DNA of 64,000 bases from Nostoc spongiaeforme FACHB-130 (GTDB lineage: Bacteria; Cyanobacteriota; Cyanobacteriia; Cyanobacteriales; Nostocaceae), in contig NZ_JACJTB010000009.1 of NCBI RefSeq assembly GCF_014698475.1, positions 89,702 through 153,701 of the forward strand, given 5' to 3'. The position numbers were made by a program, and so were the translations under genes. The notes beneath the pieces were generated by a model. That model had not been told where the DNA came from. It did no database searches and saw only the letters and a program-made list of their open reading frames with translations. Position 1 is the first letter of the stretch. Every line of letters begins with the position of its first letter. Below are positions 10,223 to 19,364 of the stretch, one piece after another.

Positions 10223-10260
10223 CCTTCTTTCCTTCTTTCCTTCTTTCCTTCTTTCTTTTC
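10223..10260. repeat. Tandem octamer CCTTCTTT in an intergenic spacer
   Basis: Four head-to-tail copies of CCTTCTTT (10223-10254) followed by a degenerate tail lie between the GTPase and the Hsp70-like gene. The next 40 bases (TTTGTGTCCTTTGCGTTCTTTGCGG) belong to a family of G/T-rich repeats seen elsewhere in the window. No hairpin is evident, so it need not terminate transcription. Confidence 0.8.
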
Positions 10261-10385
10261 TTCCTTTGTGTCCTTTGCGTTCTTTGCGGTTCGTTTAAAA
10301 AATGTAGATAGTTTAATGGTGAGATAGTAAATTTATTTATCGATAAATTATACCTTTGCGCGAAATAAAAAAAAGGAAACTAAAA

Positions 10386-13300
10386 ATGCCAGTAGAAATT
10401 CGCCTCCCTCCACGCTTTCAAGTCCAAGTTAACGACAACGAATATTTAGAACTTCCCACCATTCAACTAGTCGCTATTGGTAATAATGTACCCCACATTG
10501 CCCGGATCAACTTCTCCGTTAAAGGTACACCCAGCGAACTAATCACCCAAATTCAAAAAGCATATAAACCCTTTGATGCTGTCACTCCAAAAATTTCCCA
10601 AATCGGACAGCTAGAACAATATCCTTGTAAATTAGAGAAACCTTTAACCGAACCAATCAACTGTACCTTACAAGTAATTGTTGAATATTTTGATTCCGAC
10701 TTTTCAGGGGAACCAGTATTATCTGAACCGCGACAAGTTCAGGCTGTTTGTTATTTATGGACACCATCTACTGCTGAAGCGCAAATTATGAATTCTGAGT
10801 CACTACCAAACCCGCCGGAAGAACCAGTTAAATATCAACCAGTCAAAAGATTTCCGGGATGGTTTGCTTTAGATTTTGGTACGTCGAATTCTACCGTGAC
10901 TTTGTTCGACCCGATAGAGATTCCCATTGCCGAAATTTTACCACGAGAGCAGGAATTAAGATTGCGCGATCGCCTGTTGCAATGGCTCAATTCTCCCGCT
11001 TCCGAAGCATTACCAGATATCAGCGAAGTTGAGTGGCAAAAATTTATTATTGATATTAGTAAAAACTTAGAAATAGAACCTAGTCATTTAAGCGAAATTT
11101 TTGAAAGTGATAACAGAGAAAGATTTTTAGAAGCAATTCGCCAAATCGAATTATCTTTAGGTAATAGCGAAAAATTTCAACGCGCCGCTAGTAAGAAATT
11201 ATATCAAATCTATCACGAGGTTTTTCGCGTTCCCACCTTAGAATCGCAAAATTTAATTCCCGTAGTTCTAGATATTGACCGCCGTGATAGTGAAATTCCC
11301 AGCGAGTTAGAAATTTCCAACTTAGAAGTATTAAAACTGAAAATGGGGCGAGAAGCAAGAGATAATCGAAAAAAAGCAATAGCCCAAGGAAGCAGCAGTT
11401 CTTTAAAAGAAATTATCAGTCGGTTTCATCATTCACCAAAGCGGTATTTTGGGCAAAACAAAACATTCCCCGTAATGTTAAATGATACCGAAGTTAATAT
11501 TAATGTTAACCAATTAATTCAAGCCGCTTGGGCGCATTTAATTGATTTAACCGAAGATTACCGCCAACGCGCTAGACGCAGATTTTCTGAAGGTGAACTG
11601 TTAACCGCCGTTGTTACCTATCCCACCGTTGCACCGCCAGTAGTTCGTAAAGAAGTGAAGCAATTAGTTGAACAATTAGGTATTGATGATGTGCAAACAG
11701 CTTATGATGAAGCTGTTTCTGTAGCGATATTTTTCTTGTGGCGAGAATTTGGTGGGAATTTAAATATTGGGATTGAATCTTTTAAAACTCGTTGTCGCCG
11801 CGATGGCAATAAATGGTCGCAAAATGTATTAGTTTTAGATATTGGTGGCGGTACAACAGACTTAGCATTAATTGAACTAACCTTAGAAGATAAAACCCCA
11901 TTCTTTGCCAATAATGAAGACCGAGGATTAGGTGGCAGGTATTATAAATTAACGCCAAAACTATTAGGTTCATCGGGACATTTACAACTCGGTGGCGAAT
12001 TAATTACACTGCGAGTATTTAGGTTATTAAAAGTTGCGATCGCAGATTTTCTTCTAACAGCAGTTACCCGTGGTGATATCAACAGCGAAAAACTCGAAGA
12101 CTTAATTAGTTCTGAATTAAACGAGCGTTTTCTTGACCAAGGTAAATTCAAAACAGGCAGCTTATTAAAATGCCTAGATAGAGAAAATCCCGAAGGTGAT
12201 ACAGCTTATAAAGATGCCTTAGATACAGCCGAAAAAGTCTTACCGACCCGTTGGCAACAAGCACCACAACGCTTACAAACCTTCTACACACTGTGGGATT
12301 ATGCAGAAGCCGCCAAACTCAAACTCGGACAAAAATTACCAGCCGATAATTCACTTTTAACCTTTACAATCTCTGAACAACAAATTGCCGAACTTCTCAC
12401 TCAAAGCGCAATTAAATATCAAATTCATAACCCCGATAATATTGCCGTCACCCTAGATAATCAACAATTTGAACGTGTCGCCACCTCCGCTATCAAAGAA
12501 GCCATTGGTATTGCAAAAGGCTTAATGGAAAGCCGCTTACGTTCCGACGATAACACCATCGATGCTTGGAATACTCACAAAGTTGACTGGTTAATTCTCT
12601 CTGGAAAAACTTGTAATCTCGACTTAGTACAACGTCATATTTACCAAGAATTTAGCAAGTCTCCCTACTTCGTTTGGAACCCAGAACGCATCACCTTTGT
12701 TTTAGAATTTACTAAACTCGCCACCTCCGCAGGTGCGTGTTACGCCGAAAAATTGCGCCGACTCAGATTTGACCCCGAAGAATCAAAAGCACTCCTACAA
12801 AAAGGCGCAAATCAATTAGAAATAGACGTGAAAAATCTATTTTATTACTTACCTTGTAACTTCAAACGCAAAACCCAAAGTAACGAACTACTACCAATCT
12901 TTAAAGCAGGACAAGAACTCCATCAAATTGCACCTTGGGAAACAGTCGCCAAAGTGCGTACAGCTTGGCAAGGTATACAGTTAACTAATATTATTTATCG
13001 CCAAGACTACGAAGACGGTGATTTAAGACTTTGGGGAAGCTTCGACGGTAAACATCTCATGGAAAAATTAGGGATGGAAGAAGCAGAGTTTCTCAAAAAA
13101 ATCAAAGTGCAATTTGAAATTGACCAGACATTACAATTTAGCGTTTTATTATGTCAAGGAAATCCCCATTATTTAATCGATGTTCCCGGTATTGATGTCG
13201 GTTCCGCAATTCTAGCAGCTTCCGAAACCTCATTATTTGCCGACGGCAAACTAAAATGGAACATCGCCGTAGAACGACCAAATAAAGATTTAACCGATGG

Positions 13301-13769
13301 CGATATCGCAGTTAATGTCATCGAATCAGCAACCGTAGATCAACCAAACGCCTATCATTTAGTCTTTGAAATCGACTCAAATGATAATCAATCTCTACAC
13401 GAATTTCATTACCTCCGCGATGGTTCACCCCAGCCAGGAAAAGGTTTAATTAGTAATCCCTTACCACCCTTTCCTTACACTGGACAACATACATTTTACG
13501 TCTATCAAACCGATACTGAAACTAACAGAAAAAAATGGATACGTATCGGTTCACTCAGTAAACCATCCGTCACCACAGACTACCCTTGTCAATATCGCGT
13601 CACCCTCGACAACAAAGGTATTTTGCGAATGCACCCCGGCGAAGTTCCCTACTGGACATCCACAAGTCAAGAATGTTTAAAACAAGAAGGTTGTGTTTAT
13701 CGTGCGGAATTAGAATTGCAACCTAACGAAGTTGATAAAGAACGCGATCCTTTCTGTGGGATACATTAA
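10386..13769 (+). CDS. Very large Hsp70/actin-fold ATPase, SrfB-like
   Basis: A 1127-residue protein with an Hsp70/actin-type nucleotide fold. The phosphate-1 loop DFGTSNS is at 163-169. A phosphate-2 loop LDIGGGTTD is at 484-492. Between them, TYPTVAPPVVRKEV followed by AYDEAVSVA corresponds to the DnaK segment that starts the second subdomain. An N-terminal region of about 155 residues precedes the ATPase, and about 400 residues with beta-rich character follow it. DnaK is only about 640 residues, so this is not a housekeeping chaperone; size and context fit SrfB (a large Hsp70-like family named from Salmonella). I prefer ATG 10386; an upstream TTG at 10356 would add only ten basic residues. 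The spacer before it is 185 bases. Confidence 0.8.
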   Translation: MPVEIRLPPRFQVQVNDNEYLELPTIQLVAIGNNVPHIARINFSVKGTPSELITQIQKAYKPFDAVTPKISQIGQLEQYPCKLEKPLTEPINCTLQVIVEYFDSDFSGEPVLSEPRQVQAVCYLWTPSTAEAQIMNSESLPNPPEEPVKYQPVKRFPGWFALDFGTSNSTVTLFDPIEIPIAEILPREQELRLRDRLLQWLNSPASEALPDISEVEWQKFIIDISKNLEIEPSHLSEIFESDNRERFLEAIRQIELSLGNSEKFQRAASKKLYQIYHEVFRVPTLESQNLIPVVLDIDRRDSEIPSELEISNLEVLKLKMGREARDNRKKAIAQGSSSSLKEIISRFHHSPKRYFGQNKTFPVMLNDTEVNINVNQLIQAAWAHLIDLTEDYRQRARRRFSEGELLTAVVTYPTVAPPVVRKEVKQLVEQLGIDDVQTAYDEAVSVAIFFLWREFGGNLNIGIESFKTRCRRDGNKWSQNVLVLDIGGGTTDLALIELTLEDKTPFFANNEDRGLGGRYYKLTPKLLGSSGHLQLGGELITLRVFRLLKVAIADFLLTAVTRGDINSEKLEDLISSELNERFLDQGKFKTGSLLKCLDRENPEGDTAYKDALDTAEKVLPTRWQQAPQRLQTFYTLWDYAEAAKLKLGQKLPADNSLLTFTISEQQIAELLTQSAIKYQIHNPDNIAVTLDNQQFERVATSAIKEAIGIAKGLMESRLRSDDNTIDAWNTHKVDWLILSGKTCNLDLVQRHIYQEFSKSPYFVWNPERITFVLEFTKLATSAGACYAEKLRRLRFDPEESKALLQKGANQLEIDVKNLFYYLPCNFKRKTQSNELLPIFKAGQELHQIAPWETVAKVRTAWQGIQLTNIIYRQDYEDGDLRLWGSFDGKHLMEKLGMEEAEFLKKIKVQFEIDQTLQFSVLLCQGNPHYLIDVPGIDVGSAILAASETSLFADGKLKWNIAVERPNKDLTDGDIAVNVIESATVDQPNAYHLVFEIDSNDNQSLHEFHYLRDGSPQPGKGLISNPLPPFPYTGQHTFYVYQTDTETNRKKWIRIGSLSKPSVTTDYPCQYRVTLDNKGILRMHPGEVPYWTSTSQECLKQEGCVYRAELELQPNEVDKERDPFCGIH

Positions 13770-13798
13770 TTTTCTCCGCCTAACTCCGTATCTAAATG

Positions 13799-13838
13799 TA
13801 AAAACTCTCCGCGTCTCCGCGTCTTTGCGTGAGATAAA
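13799..13838. repeat. Nostoc-type CGCAGAGACGCAGAG repeat, reverse orientation
   Basis: The spacer reads AAACTCTCCGCGTCTCCGCG and continues TCTTTGCGTGAG, the reverse complement of the CGCAGAGACGCAGAGG repeat also seen near 41105 and 62443. It lies just before the ATG of the third cassette gene and ends in AAAAAAGGTG, which may serve as the ribosome-binding region. Confidence 0.7.
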
Positions 13839-13851
13839 AAAGGTGAAATTC

Positions 13852-14949
13852 ATGCAGCATCTACGTCAGCTATTAGAAACAGAAAATTCCGAATTAGCCA
13901 GATTATTGCGGTGTAGCCTGTATGGACTAGAAGCTGCATTAAACCAAGCCTATACAGAATTACCCGATGATCCTGGTACTGAAATTTGTGCAGAATTGCT
14001 GCAAGAAATCCAAGATTTGTTGCAGCCTCCACATCAAGAAGAAACGACTATCATCCAATCTTCAAATGAGTTAAAACTAAATTATCTGCGTGATGCTTGG
14101 AATGCTGACTCAGAACTAAGTTTATATTTAGGAGATTCGCCATTACAAAGCCAAACTGATGCTGATTTATGGCATGAGGTTCACCGTAAACTGCTACGAA
14201 TACCTGATGATTTAGCTGCATTTTGGCAACAACGCACCTTAGATTTAGCTCAAGAAATTGGTGCAGTAGAAGATGATTCTAACTTCTACCAACTTCCCTT
14301 TATCAAAGATGAAATCATTTACCCTGGACTCAAAGGTAGTGTGAATATTCAGGGGTTATGTTTATCTCAAAAAGCACTTTTAAAATCAAAAATTTTCCCC
14401 ATTCCTGAATCGGAAGATTTACAATTACTTGCTGGCTTTTTAAATTTATATCTCAAATTTATAGCAATAGAGCCAGATTTACATCACGCCTTAAAAAGTA
14501 TTTTTAGCTTTGATATTATTCCTTTAAGCTCCAAATCAGAACAGCAACAACAATATATAGAAGCCTTAACAGACCGCTTTCACCGCACCCAAAAAGCTGA
14601 AGAAAATAACGATATTTTAGCCATTGTACGTGCATGGATTGATATAGATGAAGCCATACATTCTTTAGTATTTATTCCCCCCGTTGAACGTTATTCATGG
14701 TGGGGAAAATTACAACAAGAATCACGCCGAACCTTAAAAAAAGTTGCAGACAAAGCCAATAAATCAGGACACAATGTCAGAATTCGTCAACTGTCAGGAC
14801 TTTATGCTGATATATGTGCTTTTTCCAAAGATGATTTACAGCTAAATTGTGGCGGTATTCCTGGAGAAGTTTTAACTTGTTTGCGAGTCTATGCACGCAT
14901 TAATCAAGAAGAATTTCCCGGTCGGGTAATATTTCGTTCATTACGATAG
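13852..14949 (+). CDS. Unknown helical protein of the dynamin/SrfB-like cassette
   Basis: A 365-residue protein I do not recognise. It is rich in Leu, Gln, Glu and Asp, with no signal peptide, transmembrane segment, nucleotide loop or metal motif. The predicted content is almost wholly alpha-helical, with possible helical-repeat character. A Trp-rich spot (RYSWWGKL, about residues 283-290) and the C-terminal half are the most distinctive. It begins 82 bases after the SrfB-like gene on the same strand and is likely its partner or adaptor. The start at ATG 13852 is favoured over a TTG at 13732, which would add 40 residues translating an intergenic repeat and overlap the upstream gene. Confidence 0.65.
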   Translation: MQHLRQLLETENSELARLLRCSLYGLEAALNQAYTELPDDPGTEICAELLQEIQDLLQPPHQEETTIIQSSNELKLNYLRDAWNADSELSLYLGDSPLQSQTDADLWHEVHRKLLRIPDDLAAFWQQRTLDLAQEIGAVEDDSNFYQLPFIKDEIIYPGLKGSVNIQGLCLSQKALLKSKIFPIPESEDLQLLAGFLNLYLKFIAIEPDLHHALKSIFSFDIIPLSSKSEQQQQYIEALTDRFHRTQKAEENNDILAIVRAWIDIDEAIHSLVFIPPVERYSWWGKLQQESRRTLKKVADKANKSGHNVRIRQLSGLYADICAFSKDDLQLNCGGIPGEVLTCLRVYARINQEEFPGRVIFRSLR

Positions 14950-15079
14950 TTTTGGTTGACTTTTACAGTTCTCTTTAACAAACGCACCCTTTTTCATGGA
15001 CGGTTATCTCTACTCGTGTAAATTTAATTTTTATACCAAAACTGAATAAGTAATAGTATTTAGGTTTGGAGATACAGTA

Positions 15080-17356
15080 ATGAATATTGACTTACTTAGC
15101 TATCGTCAAAAATTAGGTATAGGTCAAGTACAGATTGCGAAGATATTGGGTATTTCTAACGAAGAAGTTTGTCTTTATGAACAGAAGCCTGAAACAGTTC
15201 CAATGGGGCTTTTAGTGCAATGGTTAGCAATATTTAATCTTGATATTGCTAGTGTTATGTCACCACCAACACAAGCATTAAAAGGAATTGACCCAGGTAA
15301 TCCTTACACTGAACTCTATCACAATATAAATTTATTAAATCAGTATATCAATGCGGCTCCAACTGTAGAACAAATAGACATACCAACACCCCCTAAGACA
15401 CCCAGTGATTTTAAAAAGCTAGTGAAGTTCTATAAGCAAAAGCCTAATTTAGCGTTAACAGGAGGCTTTGACGCTGGTAAATCACACTTAGCAAACGCTT
15501 TATTAGGTTGTAAAAATCTACCAGTTGGTTATCAACCTGCCACAAGAGTAATTACATTTGTTCGTCATGTAGAAGACCGTCCTGAATGGTTTAAAGAAGA
15601 TGTTCTGATTTTTGACGAGGATTTTTGGTTAAAGGATGAAGGCGGTAAGCAAGTTATTGACTTATTACTTTTTGACGATAAGGAACGTTGTGAGCAGTAT
15701 TGCTTAAAAGCAGGAAGCTTTCATATTTTGCAAGAATATGGGGTACATGGCAGCAATGACGATGTGTTAGCCCATGCAGCTGTAGTTTATATGGATTCTC
15801 CTTTACTACAAGCCTGCAACTTAATAGACCTACCTGGTTATTCAGATCAACCTGATGAAGTTTCAAAAGATGTTGAGAAAGCTAATAGTGCCGCACAGAT
15901 AGCCGATGGACTGATCTATGCTTCACCAGCCAAGGGTCACATTAATGGTCAAGATATGATACGCCTTGGTAGCTTGTTACGTTCACTTCCTGCACCAGAA
16001 AAGGAATGTAGTAATTTTCCTACACTAGGCAATCTCTTTATTGTAGCGACCCATGCTGATCCGAGTATTTCTGACTATCAACTCAAGGAAATTTCAGATA
16101 AAGCGTCAAAAAGACTCTACAATAATATTTCGGAAACTGTTATAGAGCGTCGTAGAGAAAACACAAATCGTGATATTTCAGAGGCAGAACTACGACAAAG
16201 ATTTTTCACTTTTTGGTCGGAAAGTCCTAATAGATGTCAGCACTTATTTGATAATATAACCGAAATACTAGGTGAATTTCTCCCTGAAGTACGTCTATGC
16301 CGAATTAATCGAGAAATTATAGAACTCAAGGAAGATACTATAAAAAAGTATGCTAGTTTGATTGAAAAATATGAAATAAATATTGCTGATGAAGAAGTAA
16401 AAATTTCTCGGCGATCGCAGTTAATTTTATTAAAAGAAAATGATCATATTCGGCAACAAGAAAATCAACTGAAAAGGCACAATCTTTTAAAGAGAATACA
16501 TGAGTTAAAAATAAGTACAAAAACAGAGTTTCAAAAATATGCAGAGCAGCTTCTAAATGTTAATGCTGTGGAAAGTATTATCTATGGAAAATATGATAAT
16601 AAAAAAGATGCACAGGAATATTTAGTAGGGTACTTAGTAGAAAAACTTCAAAATGAGTTAGAGAACATTATTAAATCTAACGCTGACGAATTTAAGTTAG
16701 AAATTGATACTTTCTTTCAAGGTTACACTGAAGCAGAATTTCATGGATACAAAGCCGAAGACTATACAAATTCTCAAACTTTTCGTTTTGATTGGGAAGC
16801 ATCTGTAATGGGTGCAATTGCAGGTTTAGGTAGCTTTGGTGCTTTGGCTGCTTGGGCAATTTCGTTAGGTAATCTTGGTGGTTACATATTAGTTGCAAAG
16901 TTCGTCAGTTTTTTATCAGCAATTGGTATTGGTTTTGGTTTCAGTGGTGGTACGGCTGGAATAATGACCATCGTAGCTGCTATGGGTGGGCCAATCGTGC
17001 TTGGAATAGGTCTGTCTGTTACATTAGGTTTGGCAGTTGCAAACTTATGGAGTTCCTTGACAGAATCATGGCAAAAGCGATTAGCTAAACAAGTAGTTAA
17101 AGATTTTGGAAAACAGCCTGTGTGTGAACAGTTTTTTAAAGGGATTGATAAATTCTGGGAGGACACTGCTAATGGTTTTGAAAAAGTTGCTGATGTAGTA
17201 GAAGGTGATTGGAAGAAACATCTTGAACATATTGATGAAATAACTGCCTCTACAACAGAATCAAAAGAGCGTATTGAAGGAATTTTGAAAATCTTAAAAT
17301 TATGCCAAGATTTTTTCAGCAGACTTCCTTGGGTCAATCTCAATTGCCAGTGTTGA
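15080..17356 (+). CDS. Helix-turn-helix/dynamin-like GTPase with C-terminal membrane hairpin
   Basis: A 758-residue fusion. Residues about 5-60 resemble an XRE-type DNA-binding domain (QVQIAKILGISNEEVCLYEQ). A large GTPase domain follows: P-loop GGFDAGKS at 128-135, a threonine at 155 in the switch-I region, DLPG at 250-253, and THAD at 324-327 for G4. A Lys/Glu-rich coiled coil lies at about 420-560. Residues about 577-655 contain three to four Gly/Ala-rich hydrophobic segments, as in membrane-inserting bacterial dynamins. It begins 130 bases after the unknown helical gene and is followed by an intrinsic terminator. A DNA-binding domain fused to a membrane GTPase is unusual; it may act only as a protein-interaction module. 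Confidence 0.82.
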   Translation: MNIDLLSYRQKLGIGQVQIAKILGISNEEVCLYEQKPETVPMGLLVQWLAIFNLDIASVMSPPTQALKGIDPGNPYTELYHNINLLNQYINAAPTVEQIDIPTPPKTPSDFKKLVKFYKQKPNLALTGGFDAGKSHLANALLGCKNLPVGYQPATRVITFVRHVEDRPEWFKEDVLIFDEDFWLKDEGGKQVIDLLLFDDKERCEQYCLKAGSFHILQEYGVHGSNDDVLAHAAVVYMDSPLLQACNLIDLPGYSDQPDEVSKDVEKANSAAQIADGLIYASPAKGHINGQDMIRLGSLLRSLPAPEKECSNFPTLGNLFIVATHADPSISDYQLKEISDKASKRLYNNISETVIERRRENTNRDISEAELRQRFFTFWSESPNRCQHLFDNITEILGEFLPEVRLCRINREIIELKEDTIKKYASLIEKYEINIADEEVKISRRSQLILLKENDHIRQQENQLKRHNLLKRIHELKISTKTEFQKYAEQLLNVNAVESIIYGKYDNKKDAQEYLVGYLVEKLQNELENIIKSNADEFKLEIDTFFQGYTEAEFHGYKAEDYTNSQTFRFDWEASVMGAIAGLGSFGALAAWAISLGNLGGYILVAKFVSFLSAIGIGFGFSGGTAGIMTIVAAMGGPIVLGIGLSVTLGLAVANLWSSLTESWQKRLAKQVVKDFGKQPVCEQFFKGIDKFWEDTANGFEKVADVVEGDWKKHLEHIDEITASTTESKERIEGILKILKLCQDFFSRLPWVNLNCQC

Positions 17357-17384
17357 TTTATCTACAAAACTAAATCCTAATTTT

Positions 17385-17406
17385 AAGTCCTCAATGAGGA
17401 CTTTTT
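17385..17406 (+). terminator. Intrinsic terminator of the dynamin cassette
   Basis: An eight-base stem, AAGTCCTC pairing with GAGGACTT around an AAT loop, runs directly into TTTT. It lies 29 bases after the stop codon of the helix-turn-helix/GTPase gene, on its strand. This is the clearest intrinsic terminator in the window and marks the end of the four-gene block. Confidence 0.85.
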
Positions 17407-17449
17407 GATATTTAATTTAAAATTAACCATCGTTCCACTTAGTATATAT

Positions 17450-18169
17450 TTATTCCGAGAAAAATAGAGGTAGGAGAAATGCAACAACAACTCCAAGCAA
17501 TACAAAACCTTCAATAATTCTCAAACTTAAATTATTATCTAGCAATTGATTAACTCTTTCGCCAAAGTTAGTTTGCAAGCTACTCCACCAAGTACGGTAA
17601 CGAGTCATCCATTGATTTGGACTATATTCTGGTCGAACTTGCCAAGAAAACATAGACAATAATAATGGCACACCACCCACTTTAATAGACATTAAAATAT
17701 GAATAGCAAAACAGCCGACTATCACACACCAAGCGATAAGATGTAGGGTATACCAAATCTGATTAATTTCTCCAGCAGGAAGCCATTCTTCTTTCATCAT
17801 CCTGCCAGAAACTACAGAAAAAACTGAAGCAATTAGCATGAGAGTGTTAGCTAGTCTTTGCAAACTCACCCACCAAATTGGTTTACCAACTTGGCGCAGT
17901 TGTTCCCATGAATTAGCTTGGATAAGTCGCCTATTCCCAGGATGAAAGCTGTAAAGTGCAAATGCTGGCAGTATAATCAAGAAAAATAAGGCAAAAGTGC
18001 CATGAATCCCTTGAATATCGCCAAGTTGCGGAAATGGAATTTTACCAAATCTACCATCGTAAGTATTGTAAACTAGAAATCCAGTAATGATGGCTGCGAT
18101 CGCAAAAATTCCACTCACGCCATGCAGTAGTCGCAACCACAACGGTTGATAGGGAACAGAACGAGACAT
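17450..18169 (-). CDS. Cytochrome b561/b6-like membrane protein
   Basis: A 239-residue integral membrane protein with about five hydrophobic segments. The core four-helix part, about residues 10-165, carries histidines at H16, H56, H143 and H157 within or at the ends of helices, a pattern suited to two haem b groups as in cytochrome b561 or the membrane subunits of formate dehydrogenase and hydrogenase. A fifth hydrophobic segment closes the C terminus. It probably moves electrons across or within the cytoplasmic or thylakoid membrane; the partner is unknown and no dehydrogenase gene is adjacent. It is divergent from the DNA methyltransferase gene, with 63 bases between the start codons. Confidence 0.8.
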   Translation of the reverse strand: MSRSVPYQPLWLRLLHGVSGIFAIAAIITGFLVYNTYDGRFGKIPFPQLGDIQGIHGTFALFFLIILPAFALYSFHPGNRRLIQANSWEQLRQVGKPIWWVSLQRLANTLMLIASVFSVVSGRMMKEEWLPAGEINQIWYTLHLIAWCVIVGCFAIHILMSIKVGGVPLLLSMFSWQVRPEYSPNQWMTRYRTWWSSLQTNFGERVNQLLDNNLSLRIIEGFVLLGVVVAFLLPLFFSE

Positions 18170-18232
18170 AAAAACATTTATTCTCTACAACAAATATAAA
18201 GATATTTTAAGCCAAAGCGCGATTTTTTACTT

Positions 18233-19054
18233 ATGCTCAAAAGTCCCCTCCGCTATCCTGGAGGTAAATCTAAAGCGATAAAACAGATTATTGAATACTT
18301 ACCAGATAATTTTTCAGAATTTCGAGAACCTTTTGTTGGCGGTGGTTCTGTATTCATTTATTTAAAGCAGAAATATCCTGATTTAAAAATTTGGATTAAT
18401 GATTTAAACCCAGAACTATTCTTATTTTGGAAACTTGCACAATTTGATATATCTGTATTAGTTCAAGAAATACGCAGGATAAAAAATCAATATACAGATG
18501 GTAAGTTATTATTCACGGAGCTAACTACTCTAGACGCAAAAAGTTTGTCTGATTTAGAAAGAGCAGTACGGTTTTTTATACTTAACAGAATTACTTTTTC
18601 AGGAACTATAGAATCTGGTGGTTTTTCTCAGGAATCTTTTCATAAAAGATTTACGCATTCTTCAATTGATCGTTTAGAAAAGCTAGAGTCTATTTTAACA
18701 AATGATATCAAAATTACTAACTTAGACTATAGCTATTTGTTGGAAAAGAAAAGTGAGAATGTATTTGTATTTTTAGATCCACCATACTTTAGTGCTACTA
18801 AATCTAGACTCTATGGTAAGGATGGAGACTTACACACCTCTTTTGATCATCAGAGATTTGCTGAAAGCTTAAAACAATGTCACCATCCTTGGCTGATTAC
18901 TTACGATAATTCTCATCAAATTCGGGATAATTTTAAATGGGCGAATATTTATGAGTGGGAATTGCAATATGGCATGAATAATTACAAACAAAATGGTGCT
19001 GCGAAAGGGAAAGAATTATTCATTACTAACTATCAAATAGAGAAATTTATATGA
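18233..19054 (+). CDS. Adenine-N6 DNA methyltransferase, Dam/D12 class
   Basis: A 273-residue class I adenine-N6 methyltransferase. The AdoMet motif is LRYPGGKSK at residues 6-14, a second binding segment is FREPFVGGGSVF, and the catalytic motif DPPY is at 182-185. Order and length match the D12 (Dam-like) family; GATC is a common target in this family, but specificity cannot be read from the sequence. No restriction endonuclease gene is adjacent, so it looks like an orphan modification enzyme. It lies between a divergent cytochrome gene and a mobile-type repeat. Confidence 0.92.
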   Translation: MLKSPLRYPGGKSKAIKQIIEYLPDNFSEFREPFVGGGSVFIYLKQKYPDLKIWINDLNPELFLFWKLAQFDISVLVQEIRRIKNQYTDGKLLFTELTTLDAKSLSDLERAVRFFILNRITFSGTIESGGFSQESFHKRFTHSSIDRLEKLESILTNDIKITNLDYSYLLEKKSENVFVFLDPPYFSATKSRLYGKDGDLHTSFDHQRFAESLKQCHHPWLITYDNSHQIRDNFKWANIYEWELQYGMNNYKQNGAAKGKELFITNYQIEKFI

Positions 19055-19111
19055 ATAACTAACTTTGATAGCTGCTCATTTTCCGGTACGATAGCTGCCA
19101 TATACATATCT

Positions 19112-19333
19112 TGCATCTAGCCCCAACGAATGGAATTCGTGGCTATACAAACAAAGTCCGCCTACGCGGACTAACGTAAAATGATGGGTTTGGAACCCGC
19201 GCAGGCGGTGAGGGGGTCGCAGTCTTGTCGGTTCCCGTCGATTGCGTTAGCGCAGCGTTAGCGACGCAGGAGCGTCACCCCCTAACCCGAAGGGGTTTTG
19301 TCTGTGTAGCCGCGACTTCAGTCGCTAGGTGCA
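19112..19333. mobile_element. MITE-like palindromic element without coding capacity
   Basis: The ends are inverted copies: TGCATCTAGC at 19112-19121 and GCTAGGTGCA at 19324-19333 match at nine of ten positions. The similarity continues inward: the left arm CGAATGGAATTCGTGGCTAT matches the reverse complement of the right arm (CGACTGAAGTCGCGGCTACA) imperfectly, and each contains a small hairpin. The interior is GC-rich and full of nested palindromes, for example GTCCGCCTACGCGGAC. No transposase is encoded. This looks like a miniature inverted-repeat element. It sits between the methyltransferase and trpD and ends about 30 bases before the trpD ATG. Confidence 0.65.
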
Positions 19334-19364
19334 GGATGTGAACATATCACTTACAACCCTAGCT

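Noticed and set aside
10386..13769. The 1127-residue ATPase considered as a DnaK
   Set aside because: It is nearly twice the length of DnaK, has an extra N-terminal region, and lacks the DnaK substrate-binding pattern.
19055..19364. CRISPR-like or tRNA-like structure near 19.2 kb
   Set aside because: The palindromes are irregular with no spacer periodicity and no cloverleaf; they belong to the MITE-like element.
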